Positions 48,034 through 56,949 of a stretch of DNA of 64,000 bases are shown piece by piece (the stretch's first letter is position 1; each line of letters starts with the position of its first letter). Source of the DNA: Gordonia gummivorans (lineage in GTDB: Bacteria; Actinomycetota; Actinomycetes; Mycobacteriales; Mycobacteriaceae); NCBI RefSeq assembly GCF_022513585.1, contig NZ_JAKWBF010000010.1, forward strand, positions 62,001-126,000, given 5' to 3'. Both the position numbers and the translations under genes were made by a program. Below the pieces are notes generated by a model. It worked only from the letters and a program-made list of their open reading frames with translations, was not told the origin of the DNA and searched no databases.

Positions 48034-50490
48034 ATGACCACACCGAAAGCCGTCATCGTCGGCGCCGGCATCGTCGGGTCGTCACTGGCCGACGAACTGA
48101 CCGCCCGCGGGTGGACGGACGTGACCGTCCTCGATCGCGGTCCTCTGTTCGCCACCGGCGGTTCGACCTCTCACGCCCCCGGCCTCGTCTTCGCCACCAA
48201 CCCGTCGAAGACCATGACCGAGCTTGCCTCCTACACGCTCGAGAAGTTCTCGTCCCTGGAGCATCCGGACGGCTGGTGCTTCAACCATGTGGGCGGCCTG
48301 GAGGTGGCCACCACCGAGGCACGCTGGACCGACCTGCATCGCAAGGCCGGTTGGGCGGCTTCGCGAGGCGTCGAACACGAGTTGCTCGATCCAGCGGAAT
48401 GCGTTGCGCTGCATCCGCTCATCGACCCCGACACCATCCTCGGCGGCCTGCACACGCCCCGCGACGGGCTGGCCAAGGCGCTGCGGGCCGTCGAGGCACA
48501 GGCCACTCGGGCGATGGCTCGCGGTGCCCGATTCCTACCGCATCAAGACGTCGTCGAGGTGGTCGAGTCCAACGGCGCCGTTCGTGGCGTGCGCACCACC
48601 ACCGGCATCGTCGACGCCGACATCGTGGTGTGCTGCACCGGATTCTGGGGCCGCGAGTTCGGCAGGCGAGTGGGTCTGACGATCCCGCTGGTCCCGATGG
48701 CCCATCAGTACGCGATCACCACCCCGGTCGCCTCCCGAGCGGGCGTGAACTCCCCGCTCGCCGAGGCGTCGCTGCCGATCCTGCGTCACCAGGACCAGGA
48801 TCTCTACTTCCGCGAGCACGGCGATCGCCTCGGCATCGGTTACTACGGTCACCGACCGATGCCGTCCGACGTCGGTGCACTCGACTACGACGCGGTGATC
48901 TCACTCGACGAGATGCCGTCCAAACTTGCTTTCACGCCAGGCGATTTCGAGGAAGCGTGGCTGCAGAGCGCGGCGCTGCTGCCCGAATTGGGCGACGGCA
49001 AGGTCGAGGAGGGTTTCAACGGCATCTTCTCCTTCACCCCCGACGGCCACTCGGTCATGGGCGAACACCGTGAGCTGTCCGGATTCTGGGTCGCCGAAGC
49101 GGTGTGGGTCACCCACTCGGCGGGCGTCGCACGGACCATGGCCGAGTGGATGGTCGACGGCACGCCCGGCATCGACGTCCACGAGACCGACCTGTACCGC
49201 TTCGAGGATGCCGCGCTCACCGACGACTTCATCCTGACGACGAGTTCCCAGTCGTTCGTCGAGGTGTACGACGTCATCCATCCGCACGACCAGCGCAAGG
49301 CGCCACGGCAGGTGCGTACCAGTCCGTTCTACGAACGTCAGGTCGCGCTCGGTGCCCAGTTCTGGGAGGCAGGTCTGTGGGAGCGCCCGGCCTGGTTCGA
49401 ATCCAATGGTGCGCTGCTGGATTCGCTGATCGCAGATGGCCTGGAGATCCCCGCGCGGGACGCGTGGTCGGCGCGACACTGGTCGCCGATCGCGGTGGCC
49501 GAGGCCGCGTGGACGCGCAGTCACGTCGCCGCCTACGACATGACGCCGCTGACCCGTTACGAACTCTCGGGACCCGGCGCGCTCGACCTGCTGCAACGGT
49601 TGACCACCAACAACCTCGACAAGTCGGTCGGTTCGGTGACGTACACGCTGATGCTCGACGAGAAGGGTGGTGTGCGTTCCGATCTGACCGTCGCGCGCCT
49701 TCGTGAACAGACCTTCCAGGTCGGCGCAAACGGTCCCACCGACTTCGACTGGATCAGCCGCCATCTTCCCGACGACGGTTCGGTCTCCCTGCGCGACATC
49801 ACCGGAGCCACCTGCTGTATCGGACTGTGGGGACCGCTGGCTCGCACTGTGCTGGGTCCGCTGACACCGCTCGATCTCACCAACGACGGATTGCGCTACT
49901 TCCGATCGGCCGCGACCACCATCGGGTCGATTCCGGTCACGCTGATGCGGGTGTCCTACGTCGGCGAACTGGGTTGGGAGATCTACACGTCGGCCGAATA
50001 CGGCCGCGCACTGTGGGATCTGATCTTCGACGCCGGTGCGCCGCACGGCATCATCGCGGCCGGCCGAATCGCGTTCAACAGCTTGCGGATCGAGAAGGGC
50101 TACCGTTCGGCGGGTACCGACATGACCATCGAACACACTCCGTCGGCCGCCGGACTCGACTTCGCCGTCCGCATGTCGAAGGACACCTTCATCGGGAAAG
50201 AGGCACTTCCGCAGCGTGATTCGACGTCGCAGCTACGCACCCTGCGTCTCGCCGATCCAGCCGCCGTCGTGCTGGGCAAGGAGCCGGTCTCCTTCGGCGA
50301 CGACGTCGTCGGCTATGTGACCAGTGCGGGCTGGTCGCCGACTGTCGGGGCCTGTCTCGCCTTCGCATGGCTGCCGTCGGACGTCTCCGACGGAACCGAG
50401 GTCCACGTCGCCTACCTGGAGACCACCTACCGTGCGACCGTCGTGGCCGATCCGGTGGTGGATCCGGAGATGAAACGCATCCGCCGATGA
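48034..50490 (+). CDS. dimethylglycine oxidase
   Basis: An 818-residue two-domain enzyme that follows Arthrobacter globiformis dimethylglycine oxidase (~830) along its whole length. The N-terminal amine oxidase half has VIVGAGIVGSSLADEL, GGSTSHAPGLVFATNPSKTM and FSFTPDGHSVMGEH. The C-terminal half has the folate-binding GCV-T fold (YDMTPLTRYELSGPGAL, GGVRSDLTVARL, VSYVGELGWEIYTS, RIEKGYRSAGTDM). It oxidises dimethylglycine to sarcosine and passes the methyl carbon to tetrahydrofolate as methylene-folate, with oxygen as acceptor. It supplies the substrate of SoxBDAG. An AGAAGGATT site precedes the ATG. Confidence 0.94.
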   Translation: MTTPKAVIVGAGIVGSSLADELTARGWTDVTVLDRGPLFATGGSTSHAPGLVFATNPSKTMTELASYTLEKFSSLEHPDGWCFNHVGGLEVATTEARWTDLHRKAGWAASRGVEHELLDPAECVALHPLIDPDTILGGLHTPRDGLAKALRAVEAQATRAMARGARFLPHQDVVEVVESNGAVRGVRTTTGIVDADIVVCCTGFWGREFGRRVGLTIPLVPMAHQYAITTPVASRAGVNSPLAEASLPILRHQDQDLYFREHGDRLGIGYYGHRPMPSDVGALDYDAVISLDEMPSKLAFTPGDFEEAWLQSAALLPELGDGKVEEGFNGIFSFTPDGHSVMGEHRELSGFWVAEAVWVTHSAGVARTMAEWMVDGTPGIDVHETDLYRFEDAALTDDFILTTSSQSFVEVYDVIHPHDQRKAPRQVRTSPFYERQVALGAQFWEAGLWERPAWFESNGALLDSLIADGLEIPARDAWSARHWSPIAVAEAAWTRSHVAAYDMTPLTRYELSGPGALDLLQRLTTNNLDKSVGSVTYTLMLDEKGGVRSDLTVARLREQTFQVGANGPTDFDWISRHLPDDGSVSLRDITGATCCIGLWGPLARTVLGPLTPLDLTNDGLRYFRSAATTIGSIPVTLMRVSYVGELGWEIYTSAEYGRALWDLIFDAGAPHGIIAAGRIAFNSLRIEKGYRSAGTDMTIEHTPSAAGLDFAVRMSKDTFIGKEALPQRDSTSQLRTLRLADPAAVVLGKEPVSFGDDVVGYVTSAGWSPTVGACLAFAWLPSDVSDGTEVHVAYLETTYRATVVADPVVDPEMKRIRR

Positions 50491-51344
50491 GCGAACCGGT
50501 CGTGGTCCCGGGCTTCGTCAACCGGCGCGGTAGTGTGGGTCTCGCCATGTCTGATGCGTCCGATTCCGAGAAGTCCGCAGGCGGCGCCGTCCAATCGGTT
50601 GACCGCGCGCTGCAGTTGCTCGAACTGATCGGACGCGCCGGCTCGGCAGGCGTCACCGAGCTGTCCGTCGAGCTGGGCGTACACAAATCGACTGTGTCGC
50701 GCCTGCTGGCGTCGCTCGAGTCCCGCGGGTTTGTCGAGCAGTTGTCCGGTAGCCGCAAGTACCGCATCGGATTCACGGTGGTGCGTCTCGCCGGGTCCAC
50801 CACGGCCACGCTCGACTTGGCGCGGCACGGTCAGGACATCTGCGACGCCCTGGCGATGACGACCGGGGAGACGACCAACCTGGCGGTGCTCGGCGGCCCG
50901 CAAGCGATCAACGTGGTGGAGGCGCAGGGGTCGTCCAGCGTCGCGTTGCAGACGTGGGTCGGACAGTCGTCGCCGGCGCACGCCACGTCGTCGGGCAAGG
51001 TGTTGCTCAGCGCCCTGACCGCCGCGGAACTGCGCAAGACGCTGCCACGGAAACTGCCGCAGTACACCGAACACACCATCACCGATTTCGACGCTCTGGT
51101 GACCGACCTCGCGACCATCACCGAACGCGGCTGGGCCATCGCCGAAGAGGAGTTGGAGGTGGGACTCGTCGCCGTCGCCGCGCCCGTGCGCGACCAGGCC
51201 GGCCGCGTGGTGTCTGCACTGAGCGTCTCCGGCCCGCGCTATCGCCTCGACCCCGACGACGCCCCCGACCTCGCCGACAGCATCATGCGGTCGGCCGCCG
51301 AACTGAGCGCCCGGTTCGGGTATCACGGCTCGCGCACAATCTAG
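50487..51344 (+). CDS. IclR-family transcriptional regulator
   Basis: A 285-residue protein. The winged helix (VDRALQLLELIGRAGSAG, VHKSTVSRLLASLESRGFV) is followed by the IclR effector domain (SPAHATSSGKVLLSALTAAEL, RGWAIAEEELEVGLVAVAAPV). The ATG at 50487 overlaps the preceding stop (ATGA), as elsewhere in this operon; an ATG at 50547 (265 residues) is equally good by homology and lies behind TAGTGT, a possible internal -10. It is the last gene and presumably regulates the betaine operon. Its stop codon TAG is the first triplet of an R1 repeat. Confidence 0.9.
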   Translation: MSEPVVVPGFVNRRGSVGLAMSDASDSEKSAGGAVQSVDRALQLLELIGRAGSAGVTELSVELGVHKSTVSRLLASLESRGFVEQLSGSRKYRIGFTVVRLAGSTTATLDLARHGQDICDALAMTTGETTNLAVLGGPQAINVVEAQGSSSVALQTWVGQSSPAHATSSGKVLLSALTAAELRKTLPRKLPQYTEHTITDFDALVTDLATITERGWAIAEEELEVGLVAVAAPVRDQAGRVVSALSVSGPRYRLDPDDAPDLADSIMRSAAELSARFGYHGSRTI

Positions 51345-51482
51345 GGGAAGAAGTTTCTTCCCCTATCCTTGGAGTCCTCCCCACCAATTTTCGCGGGGAG
51401 GACTTGGAACTTGGGGGAAGAAGTTTCTTCCCCTAGATTTTGCGGGCAGGACGCTGACGCATTTCCGCAGGTCAGCGGGATT
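51340..51482 (+). repeat. R1 double-hairpin repeat, copy 4
   Basis: TCTAGGGGAAGAAGTTTCTT to TTTTGCGGGCAGGACGC and TTTCCGCAGGTCAGCGGGAT. Both hairpin arms are near perfect here (GGGGAAGAAGTTTCTTCCCC). It lies between the convergent iclR and ligB genes and overlaps the iclR stop codon. Confidence 0.9.
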
Positions 51483-51520
51483 GGACTCCTAGCCCTTCGT
51501 GTCAGAGCCTCTCCAGTTGA

Positions 51521-53050
51521 TCATTTGAGCAACCCCCGAATCGTCTCGATCGTGTCCGCTTGATCAGCGGTCTTGTCCGGGCGATACCGCACCACCCGCG
51601 CGAAGCGCAGCGCCACCCCGCCCGGATAGCGCGAACTGCGTTGCACGCCATCGAGTTCGATCTCGACGACGATCTCCGGCCGAAGATAGACGGTGTGATC
51701 GTCCCGTCGGATTTCGTGTCGTGGGAATTCCTCTGTCTGCCAACGCAACAGCTCGTCGGTCAGTCCTTTGAAGGTCTTGCCCACCATGATCGGGGTGTCT
51801 GGACTCGCTGAATCTCGCGCTCCCAGATGGAGATTCGACAACCAGCCGCGCCGCCTGCCCGAGCCCCACTCCGCGGCAAGGACGACGAGGTCGAAGGTGT
51901 GGACCGGCTTCACCTTCTGCCACGCCTTACCGCGTCGGCCCGCAGTGTAGGTTCCCGACAGCGACTTCACCATCACGCCTTCGTGCCCGTCGGCAAGTGC
52001 CGCGTCGAAGTGGGTGCGTGCCTCGTCGGGAGTCGGTGCGGTCACCGACGGAATGCGCAGCGCGGGCGCGATCGAGTCGATGGCGGCGAGCCGTTCTGAC
52101 AGTGGGCGGTCGATGAGGTCGGCACCGTCGAGGTGCAGACAGTCGAAGAAGAACGGCCGCAGCACACGTTGCACGTCGGCCTCTGCGCCGTCGGCGAATC
52201 CGGATCCGAAGCGGCTCATCGTCTCCTGGAACGGACGGGGCCGACCGTCACCATCCAGGGTCAGCGTCTCACCATCGAGAATGACTGATTCACAAGATAA
52301 TTCGGCCACGACGGCGACGATGTCGGGAACCCGCTCCGTCACGTCGTGCAGCGTACGGGTGAAGACCCTGATGTCGGAACCCTGCCGATGAACCTGCACC
52401 CGGGCACCGTCGAGTTTGTAGTCGACCACGACGTCGGTGCCGAGCACAGCGAGCGCGTCGTCGAGGTTCTCGGCGGGTGTCGCCAGCATCGGTTGCACTC
52501 CGCGACCCACCTGCAGAGTTACCCCGGCCAACGCGTCGGCACCACCGAGAACAGCGAGACCGGCGGTCGCCGGCAGCGATCCGGTCAGCATGTGGGCCCT
52601 ACGGACAAGCGCAAGGGGTTGGTGTGACGCCTTGGCGATGGCATCGGTCATCACACCCGCCAGCGCGCCCTGCCGAAGTTCCCCGGTCAGAAGCGCGATG
52701 AGGAATCTCTGTTCGGACTCGGTGGCGGCCGACATCAGCCCGCGCAAGGTCTCCGTGCGGCGCCCCGCCGAGCCGGCGCCGGTCGCCGTCGCAAGTGCGG
52801 TCAGCGCCGCATCGACCTCTGTCACCGTGAGCGTCGGCGCGTCGCCCGGGGTGGCGTCGAGCTTGGCGATCGAACGCCACCCGACCCCCAGCCGTCCCTG
52901 CGGTATCTCGCCCGACAGCCAGGCCACCACTACCGGGAGTTCGGCAGCGCCGGCAGCAGACAACAGCTCGGCGAGCACCCCGGTTTTGCGCAGTCGCGAC
53001 CGGTCCTGTGCAACACTCGCCGACGCGAGGACGACGTCGTCCAGATTCAC
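51521..53050 (-). CDS. ligB: ATP-dependent DNA ligase LigB
   Basis: From the GTG at 53050 the protein is 509 residues, close to M. tuberculosis LigB (507). An N-terminal helical DNA-binding domain (LRKTGVLAELLSAAG, VVAWLSGEIPQGRLGVGW) leads to the nucleotidyltransferase core with adenylation motif KLDGARVQVHR. Motifs III-V (VILDGETLTL, DGHEGVMVKSLSGTYTAG, AWQKVKP) and an OB-fold end (RFARVVRYRPDK) follow. It seals nicks using ATP and is accessory to the NAD-dependent LigA. The frame is open upstream to 53221, but that extension has no ligase similarity and overlaps the divergent clpP gene. Confidence 0.93.
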   Translation of the reverse strand: MNLDDVVLASASVAQDRSRLRKTGVLAELLSAAGAAELPVVVAWLSGEIPQGRLGVGWRSIAKLDATPGDAPTLTVTEVDAALTALATATGAGSAGRRTETLRGLMSAATESEQRFLIALLTGELRQGALAGVMTDAIAKASHQPLALVRRAHMLTGSLPATAGLAVLGGADALAGVTLQVGRGVQPMLATPAENLDDALAVLGTDVVVDYKLDGARVQVHRQGSDIRVFTRTLHDVTERVPDIVAVVAELSCESVILDGETLTLDGDGRPRPFQETMSRFGSGFADGAEADVQRVLRPFFFDCLHLDGADLIDRPLSERLAAIDSIAPALRIPSVTAPTPDEARTHFDAALADGHEGVMVKSLSGTYTAGRRGKAWQKVKPVHTFDLVVLAAEWGSGRRRGWLSNLHLGARDSASPDTPIMVGKTFKGLTDELLRWQTEEFPRHEIRRDDHTVYLRPEIVVEIELDGVQRSSRYPGGVALRFARVVRYRPDKTADQADTIETIRGLLK

Positions 53051-53109
53051 CGAGAGCCTCCCTCGTCGATAGGCCGCACGATACGCCGCTCCGCCGACAG
53101 CAGCACTCG

Positions 53110-53124
53110 ACCGCTCAGAGCAGC
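53110..53124. promoter_or_regulatory. degenerate PopR-like site upstream of the clpP pair
   Basis: ACCGCT-CAG-AGCAGC, sharing the GCT-N3-AGC core and right half with the TTCTGCT-CTG-AGCAGAA dyad before the regulator gene. Its centre lies 49 bp before the clpP ATG, the same distance as for the regulator. Confidence 0.35.
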
Positions 53125-53165
53125 ACCTGCGCGCAGTCGCCGGCTGCGCGATCCACGCTGGGCAC

Positions 53166-53780
53166 ATGAGTGACACACGACCGCATGTCCTGCGGAAACG
53201 CACAGCCGACAATCTGATCAATCAACGCATCCTGATGCTCGACACCGCACTCGACGACGAGATCGGCAGTCTGCTGTGCGCGCAGATGGTGATGCTCTCC
53301 GCCGAGGACCCGGTCGCCGACATCTCGCTCTGGATCAACTCGCCCGGCGGATCGGTGCCCGCGATGCTCGCCATCATGGACACCATGCGGTTGATCCCGA
53401 ACGACGTCGTCACCGTCAACCTCGGCATGGCCTACAGCGCCGGACAATTCCTGCTCTGCACGGGGACCCGAGGCAAGCGGTACATCCTCCCGCACGCCAA
53501 AGTGCTTCTGCATCAAGGATCGGCAGGGATCGGCGGGTTCGCGCCCGACATCGAACTACAGGCCGACGACCTACGGCACGTCCGCGACACGGTGCTCGGC
53601 ATCATCGCCGATCAGACCGGCCAACCGCTCGAGCGCGTCTTCGACGACTCGCTGCGCGATCACGTGTTCACCGCCGCCGAGTCCGTCGAGTACGGCTTCG
53701 TCGATCACATCGTCGACAACCTCGCCCAGATACGCCCGCGCGCAACAGCTCCCACCGGATTCGGGGTGAAAACCGCATGA
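53166..53780 (+). CDS. ClpP-family serine protease, first of a pair
   Basis: A 204-residue peptidase. The triad is kept: Ser in GMAYSAGQF, His in [10 protein letters not shown] and Asp in [20 protein letters not shown] precedes. It lacks a long propeptide. It belongs with the next gene (ATGA overlap) to a second clpP operon, not the housekeeping clpP1-clpP2-clpX cluster, since no clpX or tig is adjacent. In Streptomyces such an additional pair (clpP3-clpP4) is induced by PopR. The Tyr in GMAYS, replacing the usual Ala, suggests a specialised subunit. Confidence 0.92.
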   Translation: MSDTRPHVLRKRTADNLINQRILMLDTALDDEIGSLLCAQMVMLSAEDPVADISLWINSPGGSVPAMLAIMDTMRLIPNDVVTVNLGMAYSAGQFLLCTGTRGKRYILPHAKVLLHQGSAGIGGFAPDIELQADDLRHVRDTVLGIIADQTGQPLERVFDDSLRDHVFTAAESVEYGFVDHIVDNLAQIRPRATAPTGFGVKTA

Positions 53781-54382
53781 GCACCTACACCATCCCGAAT
53801 GTCATCACCCGGACTCCGCAGGGCGAGCGGGTGATGGATGTCTACAGCCGGCTGCTCGATGATCGAATCCTGTACTTGGGAACCGAGATCGACGACGGGG
53901 TGGCCAACGCGCTGATCGCCCAGATCCTGCATCTCGACTCCGACAACCCCGAGACGCCCATCGAGCTGTACATCAATTCGCCAGGAGGGTCGGTGACCGC
54001 GACCTTTGCGCTCTACGACACCATGCAGTACTGCCACGCACCGATCGCGACCACCTGTGTGGGACAGGCGTTGTCGTCGACAGCGCTGCTACTGGCCGCC
54101 GGCGAACCCGGGCGTCGGTCGGTGCTGCCACATGCGCGGGTTCTGCTCCACCAACCGTCGGGTCAGGGGCGAGGCACCATTCCCGATCTGATCTTGGCCG
54201 CCGAAGAGATCCTGCGCATCCGCGCGGAGATCGAGACCGCGCTCAGTCATCACACCGGTCAGGATCTCGAAACCCTGCGGCGTGACACCGATCGTGATCG
54301 GGTTCTGCGTGCTGACGAGATCGTCGCCTACGGCCTCGCCGACCAGATCATCGACGCGCGTGCGCCGCTGGCGCGGACCTGA
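53777..54382 (+). CDS. ClpP-family serine protease, second of a pair
   Basis: A 201-residue subunit with a full triad: Ser in [12 protein letters not shown], His in [11 protein letters not shown] and Asp in [10 protein letters not shown]. The N-terminus ([27 protein letters not shown]) is the standard ClpP axial-loop region. It overlaps its partner by four bases, so the two are probably made in equal amounts and form a mixed tetradecamer, as other actinobacterial ClpP pairs do. A ClpX or ClpC ATPase would be needed in trans. It is convergent with the PopR/ClgR-like regulator gene. Confidence 0.92.
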   Translation: MSTYTIPNVITRTPQGERVMDVYSRLLDDRILYLGTEIDDGVANALIAQILHLDSDNPETPIELYINSPGGSVTATFALYDTMQYCHAPIATTCVGQALSSTALLLAAGEPGRRSVLPHARVLLHQPSGQGRGTIPDLILAAEEILRIRAEIETALSHHTGQDLETLRRDTDRDRVLRADEIVAYGLADQIIDARAPLART

Positions 54383-54401
54383 CGTCGCGGGTCATCGACC
54401 G

Positions 54402-54444
54402 CTCCCGCTCCAAAGGGTGATCTCTTCCACTCCCGCTCCAAAGG
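54402..54444. repeat. 15-bp direct repeats downstream of the clpP pair
   Basis: CTCCCGCTCCAAAGG occurs at 54402-54416 and 54430-54444, 28 bp apart in start. No function is apparent. Confidence 0.7.
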
Positions 54445-54464
54445 CGCGGGATCCCTTCCGCTCC

Positions 54465-54587
54465 CTGAGGTGCTCGAGGCGCTAGCCGAGAGCCTCGAAG
54501 GGCTCGGCAAGACAAGGCAATTCGGCGACCAAGTAACGACGGTCACCAGGGCTTCGAGGCTCGTCGCTTGCGCTCCTCACACCTCAG
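54465..54587. repeat. GC-rich inverted-repeat segment between clpP pair and regulator
   Basis: CTGAGGTG at 54465-54472 and CACCTCAG at 54580-54587 bracket a segment with internal CCTCGA/TCGAGG runs. It resembles actinobacterial REP-type elements and may end transcripts from both sides. No gene is present. Confidence 0.45.
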
Positions 54588-54600
54588 CCATCGGGTGGGA

Positions 54601-54957
54601 TCACGCGGCAAGCGCAACTGGTCCGCGGAAACCGTTGTGCGGCATATACCTCGGGCCGACCGTCGTGGTGGAGCGCAGCCGGACCGGGACCAACGACGAC
54701 GCCCGGCTCAGTTCGGCGGCGACCTCCCGCGTCAGGTCCAGCAAGGTCAATTCGAGGGCACCTGCCACGGCGATCAGCAACTCTGACGACGCGTCCTTGC
54801 GACCACGTTCGAGCTCGGAGAGGTACTGGCTCGACACCCCGGCACGTCGGGCAGTCTCCACGAGTCGCTCGCCACGCTCATGTCGATGACGGCGCAGGAC
54901 GCGCCCGGTCACTTCCCGCCAGAGGGGTTCGGGCTGCGGCGCATTGTCGACTGCCAT
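54601..54957 (-). CDS. PopR/ClgR-like XRE-family regulator
   Basis: A 118-residue protein. The helix-turn-helix (RVLRRHRHERGERLVETARRAG, VSSQYLSELERGRKDASSELL) has the DASSELL signature of ClgR and PopR, activators of clp genes. The C-terminus is PVALAA. Terminal alanines are a ClpP-dependent degradation signal in PopR and ClgR (established for Streptomyces), and LAA is also the end of ssrA tags. A GTTCTGCT-CTG-AGCAGAAC dyad lies 40 bp upstream. Beside a clpP pair, it is very likely their activator and substrate. The start is ATG at 54957; a GTG six bases upstream is possible. Confidence 0.88.
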   Translation of the reverse strand: MAVDNAPQPEPLWREVTGRVLRRHRHERGERLVETARRAGVSSQYLSELERGRKDASSELLIAVAGALELTLLDLTREVAAELSRASSLVPVRLRSTTTVGPRYMPHNGFRGPVALAA

Positions 54958-54996
54958 GTGCACGATGGTATGCCTCCCTCATTCGGGTGGCTGCGG

Positions 54997-55015
54997 GTTC
55001 TGCTCTGAGCAGAAC
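54997..55015. promoter_or_regulatory. GTTCTGCT-CTG-AGCAGAAC dyad, candidate PopR operator
   Basis: A perfect 8-bp inverted repeat around CTG, centred 49 bp before the regulator ATG. As I recall, the Streptomyces PopR site is TCTGCC-N3-GGCAGA; this matches in five of six bases per half. No T-run follows, so a terminator for the SulP gene is less likely. Confidence 0.65.
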
Positions 55016-55033
55016 GCTTTCGTGGGCGGTTGT

Positions 55034-56764
55034 TCAGCTGCCGAGAGCCTCGGGGAACGCCTCCTCAAACGCGCGCACCGCAGCTCCAACAGTCGGATAC
55101 ACATGGTCGGGGTTGAGATCGGCGAGCACGCCATCACTGCGCAGTGCCGCAGAGAGTTCCGGGTCGACGCCGGCCAGCACGAAATGGGCGTTGCGGGAAT
55201 GCACGAACTTGATCAGGTTGCTCAGCACCGTCGACGCCGAGTAGTCGACGTCGCCGATCACCGTGCAGTCGAGCACCAGCCAGCGCAACGGGTCCGGGGC
55301 CTGGCGAACCAGCGCACTGACGTCGTCGGCGAATCGACTTGCGTTGGCGTAGAACAGGTCCGCGTCGTACCGGAACACGATCAGACCGGGTAGCGACTGC
55401 AATCCCGGCTCCGCCGGTTGGTATCGGCGGTTGCGGCCGTGGTCGCTGACGCCGACCACGAACCGCTCCGGTCGATACTGGCGGCGGATGATCTCGAGCA
55501 GTGAGACCCCCATCGCCGTGATGATGCCAGTTTGCACACCGAACGCGATCACGACCACTGCCGTGACGATCGCGATACCGAACTCGATCCGCCGGACCTG
55601 CCAGATCCGTTTCAACGCATGCACATCGATCAAATTGACGGCGATGAGGAACACGATCGACGACAGCACCGCATGCGGGAGGTTGGCCAGCGCCGAATCG
55701 AGGAACACCACCACGAGCAGCGTCACACCAGCCATCGTGATGTTGGCGACCTGCGTCCGAGCGCGCTGCTCCTCGAGGATCTGCGTCTTGGTGGGACTGC
55801 CGTTGACCACGAACGTACCCGACACACCGGCAAGGGCATTCGCGCCGGTAAGGCCGAAGATGTCCCGGTTGACATCGGCAACGTCACCGTTCCGCTGGGC
55901 GAATCCTCGTGCCGTGGCGGCGCTTTGCGCCAAGATCACGATCGCGCAGCCGATGGCGACGGTCGCCGCCTTGGGGACCTCCGACCATCCGAGGCCATCC
56001 GGGAGGCCCAGTGGGGGCAGACCGCCGTCGAGGGCTCCTACAACGGCGAGATCGTCGGACCAGCCGAGCACCGAGACGAGCACGATCGACCCCACGACCA
56101 CGATGATCGCCGCCGGAAGCTTGGGCGCAAACCGGCGCGCGCCCACCATGATTGCCAGTGTCGCCACCGCGAAACCGAGCGACCACGGATCGATGTCGCC
56201 GAGGTGCCGAAGGATCTGCCACCACCGGTCGACGAGCGAACCCTCCGAACCCTCGATGCCGAGCATGTCCGGGACCTGACCCGTGAGGACGGTGATTCCG
56301 GTGCCGGCGAGAAAGCCCACGAGTACCGCCGTCGACAGGAAGTCACCGAGGAACCCGAGCCTCAGCAGCCACGCCACCCCCAGCATGCCCGCGGTGACCA
56401 GGGCGATGAGACCGGCCCACGCCAGCCACTGTTGGCTGTCGGGTGCCAGACCCGCGATACCGAGCCCCGCGATGCCCGATGCAAGGAGGGCCGCAGTCGC
56501 CGAATCCGCCCCCACCACCATCAACTTGGAGGAGCCGAGAATCGCAAAGGCAAGTGCCGGCAAGATGATCGAGTACAGACCGGCGACGATCGGGACGTGG
56601 GCGATCGAGCTGTAGCCCATGCATTCCGGAATCGCCACGGCCGCCAGCGTCACGCCGGCGAGCACATCGGTCCGCAGCCACGCAGCTCGATATCCCACCA
56701 GCGCAGGCGGCACGAGCCGTGCCATCTTCTGCGAGGTGCTGCGATGCGTCGGCGGTGGTGTCAC
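55034..56764 (-). CDS. SulP-family anion transporter with STAS domain
   Basis: A 576-residue transporter. The SulP membrane core (~20-420) includes VTLAAVAIPECMGYSSIAH with VPIVAGLYSIILPAL, and GANALAGVSGTFVVNGSPTKT. The C-terminal STAS domain (~445-570) includes VLDCTVIGDVDYSASTVLSNL. SulP proteins carry sulphate, bicarbonate or other anions by proton or sodium symport; the substrate cannot be fixed here. There is no carbonic anhydrase or cys gene alongside to help. Its start is the ATG at 56764. It is upstream of the PopR-like gene on the same strand, with the dyad between them. Confidence 0.92.
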   Translation of the reverse strand: MTPPPTHRSTSQKMARLVPPALVGYRAAWLRTDVLAGVTLAAVAIPECMGYSSIAHVPIVAGLYSIILPALAFAILGSSKLMVVGADSATAALLASGIAGLGIAGLAPDSQQWLAWAGLIALVTAGMLGVAWLLRLGFLGDFLSTAVLVGFLAGTGITVLTGQVPDMLGIEGSEGSLVDRWWQILRHLGDIDPWSLGFAVATLAIMVGARRFAPKLPAAIIVVVGSIVLVSVLGWSDDLAVVGALDGGLPPLGLPDGLGWSEVPKAATVAIGCAIVILAQSAATARGFAQRNGDVADVNRDIFGLTGANALAGVSGTFVVNGSPTKTQILEEQRARTQVANITMAGVTLLVVVFLDSALANLPHAVLSSIVFLIAVNLIDVHALKRIWQVRRIEFGIAIVTAVVVIAFGVQTGIITAMGVSLLEIIRRQYRPERFVVGVSDHGRNRRYQPAEPGLQSLPGLIVFRYDADLFYANASRFADDVSALVRQAPDPLRWLVLDCTVIGDVDYSASTVLSNLIKFVHSRNAHFVLAGVDPELSAALRSDGVLADLNPDHVYPTVGAAVRAFEEAFPEALGS

Positions 56765-56817
56765 CGATCAAGAATAGGCGCGCAACCTAGTGGTCACCGA
56801 CATTCTCGGCTCGCCAG

Positions 56818-56908
56818 GTTTCGATATGCGTCAGGCGGTTCCTGAGTAGCGAGCTTGCGAGCGTATCGAAGGGCGCAAGCTCGCGTGACGCTACTCAACC
56901 AGCAGAGG
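56818..56908. repeat. REP-like inverted repeat between sulP and the metallo-hydrolase gene
   Basis: TGAGTAGCGAGCTTGCG (56843-56859) pairs with CGCAAGCTC (56874-56882) and GCTACTCA (56890-56897), with a few unpaired bases (GCGTGAC) between the two right-hand segments. TTCGATA and TATCGAA flank the centre. It may end transcripts of the metallo-hydrolase operon. Confidence 0.6.
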
Positions 56909-56949
56909 GATTCGGCAGGTCAGAGGCGTCGGCTACCGGCCCTTTCGAT

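Noticed and set aside
51521-53221. LigB starting at the ATG at 53221 (566 residues)
   Set aside because: The extra 57 residues lack ligase similarity, overlap the divergent clpP start, and the GTG at 53050 gives the length of known LigB.
54997-55015. Terminator of the SulP gene
   Set aside because: There is no T-run on the minus strand after the dyad, and its position and sequence fit a PopR-type operator better.
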